From Lachnospiraceae bacterium (GTDB lineage: Bacteria; Bacillota; Clostridia; Lachnospirales; Lachnospiraceae), in assembly GCA_900755865.1 (NCBI GenBank), contig CAAEHZ010000593.1, positions 1 through 9,937 of the forward strand: DNA of 9,937 nt. The letters run 5' to 3'. Below, piece by piece: positions 1-5,326 of the stretch. Made by a program: the position numbers and the translations under genes. The notes under the pieces were generated by a model that worked only from the letters and a program-made list of their open reading frames with translations, was not told the origin of the DNA and ran no database searches. How positions within the stretch are numbered: the first letter of the stretch is position 1; the number at the start of each line of letters is the position of its first letter.

Positions 1-103
1 CAATGATTCTGTTTTACGGGGAAGCCTGCTTCCCACGGAAAGCGCCCCTGCGCTTTCTGCAAATTCCCATGCCTTTCCGGAAAATCCGAAAAATCCTTTC
101 TGA
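1..103. other. Non-coding tail with two tandem hairpins
   Basis: No convincing gene is seen here. Downstream of the flavin reductase gene (which reads leftward) there are two adjacent perfect inverted repeats. One is at 19-34 (GGGAAGC and GCTTCCC arms around CT, so effectively a 4-nt loop). The other is at 38-57 (GAAAGCGC and GCGCTTTC arms around CCCT). Neither is followed by a T run in either direction, so they are not textbook intrinsic terminators, although they could act as a 3' end barrier or a transcript stabiliser for the minus-strand operon. A short 10-bp palindrome (TTTCCGGAAA, 74-83) also lies here. The neighbouring gene to the left is outside the window. Confidence 0.5.
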
Positions 104-670
104 CTATCCCTTCTTTTTCACGCTATACCCGAAGGTGCCTATCTGTTCTCCACAGGCTAAATAGGCGCCATGGGAATAGACAATCGGCTCTGCCTTTTCC
201 AGATGGAATTTATGCTTTTCATCCATATACTTCTCGTCTGCATGTACGGCAGCCACATCCGCCAGAAACATATGATGGGAACCGAGAGGCAGAATTTCCC
301 GCACCCTGCATTCCAGATTCACAGGACTTTCCTGAATCAGGGGAGCCTTCACTTCCTTTGCCTTTAAGGGTGTCAGCTTCATTTCCTTAAATTTGTCCAC
401 ATCCCTGCCACTCTTTACCCCGCAGTAATCCGTAGCAAAGGCAAGCTCCTTTGTTGTCAGATTGATAACAAATTCTCCTGTTTCCTTCAAAATCGGATAG
501 GAATACCGTTCAGGACGTACCGAAATACTCACCATGGGCGGATTGGTACAGACTGTTCCTGCCCAGGCAATCGTAATAATATTTGTCTTTCCATTTTTAT
601 CTGCCATGCTCACCATGACAACCGGCAGCGGATAAAGCATATTGCCGGGTTTCCATAATTCCTTCGCCAT
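104..670 (-). CDS. Flavin reductase family protein (flavoredoxin-like)
   Basis: This 188-aa protein looks like a complete member of the flavin reductase-like FMN-binding split-barrel family (flavoredoxin-type), whose members bind FMN and use NAD(P)H or a protein partner to pass electrons. What is seen: the family's N-terminal block, with NIITIAWAGTVCTNPPMV near residues 29-46 followed by SISVRPERYSYP and GEFVINL. Later come CGVKSGRD (about 83-90) and LGSHHMFLADV (about 129-139), typical of the FMN-proximal part of the barrel. No signal peptide or membrane segment is present, so it is cytoplasmic. The length is normal for the family. The ATG at 670 is preceded by AAAGG, partly made from the upstream gene's TAA stop, at 9-nt spacing. 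The gene starts 12 bp after the coiled-coil gene ends, which suggests co-transcription. The true electron donor and acceptor cannot be read from sequence. Confidence 0.88.
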   Translation of the reverse strand: MAKELWKPGNMLYPLPVVMVSMADKNGKTNIITIAWAGTVCTNPPMVSISVRPERYSYPILKETGEFVINLTTKELAFATDYCGVKSGRDVDKFKEMKLTPLKAKEVKAPLIQESPVNLECRVREILPLGSHHMFLADVAAVHADEKYMDEKHKFHLEKAEPIVYSHGAYLACGEQIGTFGYSVKKKG

Positions 671-682
671 TTTTCCAAACCT

Positions 683-1441
683 TTAAATCAAGTTAAAAAT
701 CGTCAGACACTGCAAAATCGTTCCAGCCAGGGAACAAATCAGGGCTGCAATGGACATTCCCAGTATCAGGCCCATCTTTCCGCCGGATTCCTTTACCCTT
801 TTATCCAGCTCCTCTACAGCTTCCTTCTGCTTTGCGCTCTCCTCCATGACAACCGCCTGTACATTCCGGTATACCTTCACACATTCCTTATGTACATTCT
901 CTTCCATGGCATCGATTTTCTCATCCAGAGGTGCCCCGGATTCTTCCTTCTGCAGCCCCTCCAGCTTTTCCGCAAAACCTCTCTCCACTTCCTCTATTTT
1001 TCCGGAAACTGCCTGCTGTCCCACTTCCAGCTTCTCCATCTTCTGAACGGCTGCCTGATGTACCTCTGTCAGTGCCTTTAAGCCTGCAAGTACCTCCTGC
1101 TGCTGTGCAAAGAAGTCCTTCTGGGCTGCCTCCTGCTGCATCACGGTATTGTTATTTTTATCAAAAATCTCCATCTGGGCGGTCAGCGCCTTCGCCATGG
1201 TATCCAGACGGTCCTCTAAAACTGCCTGAATCCGGTTGATGCTTTCCCCGTCAACAGACCGGGTTCCCGACAGTTTTTCAGAAATCTCCTCAATCAACTG
1301 CTCCAGTCTGTCCAGACATGCACTGTAGTCCTTTACCTGTCCCTTCAGTTTATTCAGTTCCTCTGTATCTGCTGCTGTATTTGCCTTAATGATTTCCTGG
1401 GCTGTCAGCTTCTGTGCCAGCTTGTCCATAAACATATCCAT
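683..1441 (-). CDS. Tail-anchored coiled-coil protein of unknown function
   Basis: I do not recognise a named family. From the chosen start the protein has 252 aa. Residues 1-220 are highly charged and Gln/Glu/Lys-rich with heptad-like spacing of hydrophobics, strongly suggesting long coiled coils (clear around 25-60, 68-100 and 105-215). There is one C-terminal membrane segment (about 223-249, from GLILGMSIAALICSLAG onward) and only a few residues after it. There is no signal peptide, so the likely topology is a cytoplasmic coiled coil anchored by its tail. Start choice: the ATG at 1441 has GGAG at 7-nt spacing, whereas the in-frame ATG at 1471 has no visible ribosome binding site. The flavin reductase gene follows after 12 bp. 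The overall look resembles membrane-bound scaffold or methyl-accepting-like coils, but no signalling hairpin motif is visible. Confidence 0.7.
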   Translation of the reverse strand: MDMFMDKLAQKLTAQEIIKANTAADTEELNKLKGQVKDYSACLDRLEQLIEEISEKLSGTRSVDGESINRIQAVLEDRLDTMAKALTAQMEIFDKNNNTVMQQEAAQKDFFAQQQEVLAGLKALTEVHQAAVQKMEKLEVGQQAVSGKIEEVERGFAEKLEGLQKEESGAPLDEKIDAMEENVHKECVKVYRNVQAVVMEESAKQKEAVEELDKRVKESGGKMGLILGMSIAALICSLAGTILQCLTIFNLI

Positions 1442-1516
1442 TTTTAATCTCCATTCCTGCGTACCTGTCATAGTTGAAGAAGCTATTTTCTCTTTTATTC
1501 TATCATTTCCCCGCCC

Positions 1517-1546
1517 ATATTACAACCAAAGTTTATTTTTGTGCAA
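1517..1546 (-). promoter_or_regulatory. Predicted promoter of the coiled-coil/flavin reductase pair
   Basis: Reading leftward, TTGCAC (1546-1541) is followed after 18 bp by TAATAT (1522-1517). This gives a transcription start near 1510 and a leader of about 70 nt before the ATG at 1441. Fair sigma-A match; 18-bp spacing is acceptable but not ideal. Prediction from sequence only. Confidence 0.45.
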
Positions 1547-1636
1547 ACTGCCTACATTTTTTTCTGTTTTATTTTTGTTTTTGTAACATTCACCAATCAT
1601 TTACACCTTGTTCATAATTTATTCATATTTAATTGT

Positions 1637-1749
1637 TATACTTTAAATACAGTTAAGGAAGCGATTTCCGTAACAATTACACAGCAAACAAGATAAATTT
1701 TTTCATAATAGCCCAGGCGCCGAAAGGTGTCTGGGCACTCCTCATTTTA
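1637..1749 (+). ncRNA. Candidate small structured RNA
   Basis: Seen in sequence: an extended -10 element (TG at 1634-1635, then TATACT at 1637-1642) with no good -35 box, predicting a start near 1649. About 60 nt on there is an 11-bp hairpin with arms GCCCAGGCGCC (1711-1721) and GGTGTCTGGGC (1726-1736), two of the pairs being G-U, closed by a GAAA tetraloop. G-U pairs and a GNRA loop are better explained by RNA from the plus strand than by a DNA operator. After the hairpin comes ACTCCTC and then TTTT (1745-1748), a weak terminator-like end. The ACTCCTC stretch is complementary to ribosome binding sites. An 8-bp inverted repeat (AATTGTTA 1631-1638, TAACAATT 1671-1678) spans the -10 region. I cannot match it to a known RNA family. 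It could also be a 3' processing hairpin or an operator region. Confidence 0.3.
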
Positions 1750-1828
1750 AGCGTCCATCCTGCTGGCATTCTTTTGCCTAAGGAATCGCAGACTGAATTT
1801 CTGCGTACGCTCTTTATGCATCTTCTCC

Positions 1829-1871
1829 AAAAAAAGAAGTATCCTCTACTTTTTCCGTTTCAGATACTTCT
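1829..1871 (-). terminator. Intrinsic terminator of relQ, probably bidirectional
   Basis: Reading leftward from the relQ stop, arms AGAAGTATC (1871-1863) and GATACTTCT (1843-1835) form a perfect 9-bp stem around a 19-nt loop, followed directly by seven T residues (1835-1829 on the minus strand, the first shared with the stem). On the plus strand the same hairpin is followed, after GC, by six T residues (1874-1879), so it may also stop rightward transcription. Confidence 0.75.
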
Positions 1872-1910
1872 GCTTTTTTACTGTTTTCCTGATACTGTTT
1901 TCCCGGGCTT

Positions 1911-2585
1911 TTATTTTCCCGCCTTCGCTGCCAACTCTTCCTTTTCTTCCCGCTCTCTGCTGATTGCAAGAATTTCCTCATTCAAAGAAAGCATCCGGGC
2001 ATCCAAATCCGCCACCATTTTAGCACATTCTACCAGTTCACTCTTGATATGCTCCGGCGCATCTCCCTCGAACTTGTAATGGATTTTATGCTCCAGACTT
2101 GCCCAGAAATCCATGGCAACCGTCCTGATTTGAATTTCCACCTTTGTATCTACCGTTCTATCCGACAGATAAACCGGCACGGTAACTATCATATGATAAC
2201 TCTTGTAACCGCTCGCCTTCGGAAACGTGATGTAATCCTTTACCGCGATAACCTTGATATCCCGCTGCTCACTAATCATGTCCGCAATCTGGTAAATATC
2301 GGAGGTAAAGGAACAGATAATGCGGATACCCGCTATATCATTGATGTACTTTACCATATTGTCAATGGTAGATTCGTAGCCGTTCCGCTTGAGCTTTTTC
2401 ACAATACTTTCCGGAGTTTTCATTCTGGCTTTAATATGTTCAATGGGATTATACCGATGTACATGCTGAAACTCATCATTTAAAATTTCCATCTTCGTTT
2501 CAATCTGCCGAAGCGCTGCACTGTACACCAGCGTTACCTCGTTCCAGCTGTCTATTCCTTCGCCAATTCCGTCTTTCTGCTCCAT
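1911..2585 (-). CDS. relQ: Small alarmone synthetase (RelQ/SAS1-type GTP pyrophosphokinase)
   Basis: This is a 224-aa single-domain RelA/SpoT synthetase, which transfers pyrophosphate from ATP to GTP or GDP to make (p)ppGpp in the cytoplasm. Family motifs seen: RMKTPESIVKKL (54-65, ATP-binding basic patch), DIAGIRII (83-90, with the metal-binding Asp), FPKASGYKSYH (121-131, the G-loop with the Tyr that stacks on the guanine) and EIQIRTVAMDFWASLEHK (150-167, with the catalytic Glu). There is no HD hydrolase or TGS/ACT region, and the length is close to the roughly 210-aa RelQ/YjbM class. A short charged C-terminal helix (about 203-224) follows. An in-frame extension to 2708 exists, but the predicted promoter lies inside it. 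The ATG at 2585 with AGGGG upstream at about 10 nt is therefore the better start. RelQ proteins are usually homotetramers controlled by transcription and by pppGpp or single-stranded RNA. The assignment to RelQ rather than RelP is by resemblance. Confidence 0.9.
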   Translation of the reverse strand: MEQKDGIGEGIDSWNEVTLVYSAALRQIETKMEILNDEFQHVHRYNPIEHIKARMKTPESIVKKLKRNGYESTIDNMVKYINDIAGIRIICSFTSDIYQIADMISEQRDIKVIAVKDYITFPKASGYKSYHMIVTVPVYLSDRTVDTKVEIQIRTVAMDFWASLEHKIHYKFEGDAPEHIKSELVECAKMVADLDARMLSLNEEILAISREREEKEELAAKAGK

Positions 2586-2633
2586 TCGTTCTCTTCCCCT
2601 TACTCTGTCTTCCTGCCTTTCCTTCCGCTGCTT

Positions 2634-2648
2634 TGCCCCCTCAGGGCA
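2634..2648 (-). other. Small hairpin in the relQ leader
   Basis: In the predicted relQ leader, TGCCC and GGGCA (2648-2644 and 2638-2634 on the minus strand) form a perfect 5-bp stem around the loop TGAGG. It lies about 50 nt upstream of the start codon. No T run follows, so it is not a terminator. Its role is unknown and it may be chance. Confidence 0.3.
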
Positions 2649-2669
2649 TCCTTTAGAAGAACTGATTTC

Positions 2670-2678
2670 ATTATACCA
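2670..2678 (-). promoter_or_regulatory. Extended -10 promoter of relQ
   Basis: Reading leftward, TGGTATAAT (2678-2670) is a perfect extended -10 element. The -35 position carries only a weak match (TACATT with 17-bp spacing), as is common for extended -10 promoters. The start would be near 2663, giving a leader of about 77 nt before the ATG at 2585. This supports separate expression of relQ rather than read-through only from the membrane-protein operon upstream. Confidence 0.6.
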
Positions 2679-2706
2679 TAGAACCCCATAAGAATGTACT
2701 TTCTTC

Positions 2707-2726
2707 AAAAAAGTTAATCCTTTTTT
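2707..2726 (-). terminator. Weak AT-rich hairpin at the end of the GT-C operon
   Basis: AAAAAAG (2726-2720, minus strand) and CTTTTTT (2713-2707) form a perfect 7-bp but almost GC-free stem around GATTAA, overlapping the stop codon of the 442-aa gene. The trailing Ts are part of the stem. It may give partial termination at best, so read-through into relQ is likely. Confidence 0.35.
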
Positions 2727-4053
2727 AATAGAATCTGCTATTTATATGCCTTTTTCTGAAAAAATATGCAAAAAACCTTAACAGGCAGAGTGCCATACAC
2801 ACACCTGCAAAAAGCACCGCCCGCTCCAGCGCATGCCCTGCGGCAAACGCTTCTGTCTGCTGAACTGTATAAATTCTCTGTATGTTTTCTCCTGTCAGAA
2901 GGAACTGCCCCACCTGATAAAGGGCATAGACAACCGGTGTACCCCATAATACCAGATACAAAAGCTTCCTTTCACTCCGGCCTTCTTTCTTCGTCAGCTC
3001 TTCTTTTACGAATTCTTCCTTTACCGGGTCTTCCCTTACCAGTCCTTCTTTCTCCAAGACTTCCTTTGCCGGTTCCTTCTTCTCTGTTCCGACCCTGCCA
3101 CTCCATGCCTTTTTGATAAATCCGATTGTTCCTATAAATAACGGGAAAAGCCCTATCCAGGCTATTTTTTCCAACGTCCCCTGCTCATACAGGGCAGATA
3201 ACCTGTACGGCGACAGCGTATACAAAAGCGCCACAAATAAGGCAACATCCTTCCTTTTTACAACCTGTCCAAGCCCCCAGCAGGCAAGCCCTGCGGTCAG
3301 CAGATTTAAGAAAAGAATATACCCTTTCAGGCAAAGCCCCGCCGGAAATCCCACCCATCTGAAAAATGCCGGAATGACAAGCAGCGTACAATATTCTCCC
3401 AAAGATGCCGTATTACCCTTTGCAAGCGCCTCTATCCAGGTCATATAATAAGCTGTTCTCTCTCCCATCAGCACATAATCCGTAAGTAAGGGAAAGGATG
3501 CCGTAAATACCATAATAATTGCCACAATCCAGCCTTTTTTCCACTGGCGGTTTTCCGCCGTGTCCGGAAGATTCATCCATTTTCTTCTTAAATGTGCCAC
3601 TCCCTCTGCCAGTAAAAAGCAGGTAAGCAAGCTGACAAAAAGGATTCCTTCCCCCGCTCTTGTCCTGACAAGGCTGATTTCCCTTATCTGCGCCTCTCCT
3701 GCCCCCGTATAGGAAAACCGGATAAGCACCGGCTGCTTTCTGCCATTGACATAAAAGGAAATTTTCTGCTCCCCTTCTTCTGTAAAAAACTCTGTGGAAT
3801 TTGCGCAGACACTTAAGAATCTGCCCGTGGTATCCGTTGCCTCCACCATTCCAGTTCCTTCCACGGCAGCGGAGGCAGAAAATCTCACCTCATACACTCC
3901 CGCCGTAAGGGCATCCGTCTGGATTTCCATCAGATTCCCGCTGTATTCCTCAAAAGCCTGCACCTGTTTTTCACCTCTGCACAAAAATAAAATTCCCGCA
4001 GCAAGTAACAGGACAAAACATATTTTTTCCCAGATTTTAGTCCTCTTCCACAT
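2725..4053 (-). CDS. Partial GT-C-like membrane protein with charged cytoplasmic insert
   Basis: This 442-aa membrane protein is the third gene of the operon. Order of parts: TM segment (about 11-25); an extracytoplasmic beta-rich domain (about 30-132, with GVYEVRFSA and ISFYVNGRKQPVLIRFSY); TM (about 136-150); then a multi-TM part from about 174. It shares blocks with the 787-aa protein upstream: SFPLLTDYVLMGERTAYY (186-203, equivalent of the GGDLGYH region but with Glu instead of the Asp), LLYTLSPYRLSALYEQG (276-292) and LLTGENIQ (385-391). A highly charged Lys/Glu-rich insert (about 318-363) replaces the membrane segments found at this place in the 787-aa protein. The protein then ends after one more TM, without the FPWD block or the C-terminal beta domain. 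The ATG at 4053 has GGAG at 6-nt spacing and overlaps the previous gene by 17 bp. It may be a non-catalytic partner or a decaying copy; the open frame and good start argue for a functional protein. Confidence 0.7.
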   Translation of the reverse strand: MWKRTKIWEKICFVLLLAAGILFLCRGEKQVQAFEEYSGNLMEIQTDALTAGVYEVRFSASAAVEGTGMVEATDTTGRFLSVCANSTEFFTEEGEQKISFYVNGRKQPVLIRFSYTGAGEAQIREISLVRTRAGEGILFVSLLTCFLLAEGVAHLRRKWMNLPDTAENRQWKKGWIVAIIMVFTASFPLLTDYVLMGERTAYYMTWIEALAKGNTASLGEYCTLLVIPAFFRWVGFPAGLCLKGYILFLNLLTAGLACWGLGQVVKRKDVALFVALLYTLSPYRLSALYEQGTLEKIAWIGLFPLFIGTIGFIKKAWSGRVGTEKKEPAKEVLEKEGLVREDPVKEEFVKEELTKKEGRSERKLLYLVLWGTPVVYALYQVGQFLLTGENIQRIYTVQQTEAFAAGHALERAVLFAGVCMALCLLRFFAYFFRKRHINSRFY

Positions 4054-5326
4054 GGTTCACTCCATTTCTGCGCACCGCCCCGCTTATCTCATACCTTGCA
4101 TAATCCAACGGAGAAATGTCCAGTGTTTCCAGCGCATATTCTGCCTGAACATCCGCCTCCTTTTTAAAGGCTCCCGCCACCCCGGTATTCACAAGACTGC
4201 TTTCCAGATACAGGGCGCTTACCACAGCCATTACCGCTGTTACCGTCAAAAAGGCATTTCCCAGTTCCTTTTTTTCCAAATGCAAAAACTGCCATACCAC
4301 GCCGCATGCCACGCATATCAGGCAGAGTGCTGCAACCGGCATCAGCCGGGTCGGCGCATACAGGCAGCCGATTGCTCTGAGGAACAGCTTATTTAAGCCC
4401 TGCATAAAATCCCATGGAAAGCTGTTGGTTGTTCCCCAGGCAAAAAGAAAGCCTAAAATACCGGAAACCTTAAGGAAGCTCCAAAGGACTTTTCTCTCCT
4501 GCCTCTTTTCCCGATTTCTTCCCACAAAACAAAGCCACAGAAAGACCAGTATGCAGAAGGTAACTCCAAATCCGATTCCAAAAGGCCGGAACTGCTGCAT
4601 TCCCGTTTTCTCCACAGTTCCATTTCCCCCGTTTACAAAATACAACTGTAAAAAGTTGGAAAAATAGACCCCTCTGCTCTGGATTTTCCCGTTTCCGGCA
4701 AAATAAAGGGGAAGCTGTCCCTGCCTGAAAAAATAAAACAATTTCACAAAAAGCCAGCCGTTTAAAATGCAAAAGCCAACCACTGTTTTCCCCAGCGTCA
4801 GAAGCATATCCTTCCGGAAGGTCTTTTTCCAGAAGCACAGCATCAGCAGAATACTGAACACTGCCGCCACAAGAAAATCCAGAATTTGAAGCTGAAAAAG
4901 CAGCGTATACAAGACACTCAAAAGTATCCAGAGCCTTTTATCCGCTCCTTCCTCCCTTCCATACAGTTCAAAAAGTCCGGCAAACACCAACGGCAGAACT
5001 GCCAGTGCCGCTCCGCTTCCCAAATCTCCGCTGCAATAGAGCAGTCCCAGCCGGTAGGGCAAAAGGGTATAAAACAGGCAGCCCACAATGCCTACCCTTT
5101 TATCTGCAAATATTTTAGAGAAGCTCCAATAGGAAGCTGCCGCTGTCGCCAGATGAATCAGCACCACCAGCAGCCGGTACAAAAACTCTCCCCTTTCCCC
5201 GGTCTGATTCAAAACATGCAGAAAGTACCCGGAATCCAGACCTCCCTGCCAGCCCCTGGAGAAAGCCGGATAAGAAGCAAGCAGAAAAATTCCCGCAACA
5301 AAAAGCCATTCTTTTTTCTTTTTCAC
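4037..5326 (-). CDS. GT-C-like membrane protein, middle gene of the operon
   Basis: This 429-aa hydrophobic protein has about ten predicted membrane segments and no N-terminal beta domain. Blocks shared with the 787-aa protein: WQGGLDSGYFLHVL (26-39, equivalent of GGDLGYHLMRIE), FSKIFADKRVGIVGCLFYTL (69-88) continuing into PYRLGLLYCSGDLG, and SFPWDF (302-307) followed by a segment ending in PTRLMPVAAL. A short soluble tail (about 380-429) replaces the large C-terminal domain of the first gene. Start choice: the GTG at 5326 has AGGAGG at 5-nt spacing and overlaps the upstream TGA in GTGA, a typical translational coupling; the further in-frame GTG at 5359 lacks a site. By family, GT-C proteins move sugars from polyprenyl-phosphate carriers to acceptors outside the membrane, but substrate and activity cannot be read here. 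Confidence 0.72.
   Translation of the reverse strand: MKKKKEWLFVAGIFLLASYPAFSRGWQGGLDSGYFLHVLNQTGERGEFLYRLLVVLIHLATAAASYWSFSKIFADKRVGIVGCLFYTLLPYRLGLLYCSGDLGSGAALAVLPLVFAGLFELYGREEGADKRLWILLSVLYTLLFQLQILDFLVAAVFSILLMLCFWKKTFRKDMLLTLGKTVVGFCILNGWLFVKLFYFFRQGQLPLYFAGNGKIQSRGVYFSNFLQLYFVNGGNGTVEKTGMQQFRPFGIGFGVTFCILVFLWLCFVGRNREKRQERKVLWSFLKVSGILGFLFAWGTTNSFPWDFMQGLNKLFLRAIGCLYAPTRLMPVAALCLICVACGVVWQFLHLEKKELGNAFLTVTAVMAVVSALYLESSLVNTGVAGAFKKEADVQAEYALETLDISPLDYARYEISGAVRRNGVNHVEED

Larger units (their letters stand above)
1442..1910. other. Long intergenic region between relQ and the coiled-coil gene
   Basis: This 469-bp stretch holds no convincing protein gene. Its left part (about 1500-1710) is strongly AT-rich. 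It contains the promoter of the leftward coiled-coil gene, a candidate rightward small RNA (1637-1749), a perfect 6-bp inverted repeat (CGCAGA 1787-1792 with TCTGCG 1800-1805) and the relQ terminator (1829-1871). The gap is unusually long for this gene-dense window, and the structured pieces account for about half of it. Confidence 0.6.

Noticed and set aside
1679..1708. A nine-codon leftward frame encoding MKKFILFAV that looks like the start of a signal peptide
   Set aside because: No ribosome binding site and far too short; best explained by AT-rich sequence.
1747..1821. A 24-residue leftward open frame beginning right after the relQ terminator
   Set aside because: GGAG lies only 3 nt before the ATG, the frame starts immediately after a T tract that should end transcription, and the peptide has no recognisable character.
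2049..2483. A 144-codon rightward open frame
   Set aside because: Fully antisense to relQ, whose motifs are unmistakable.
3794..4396. A 200-codon rightward open frame
   Set aside because: It is antisense to two overlapping membrane-protein genes, has no ribosome binding site of note, and its His/Gln/Cys-rich product is typical of a shadow frame.
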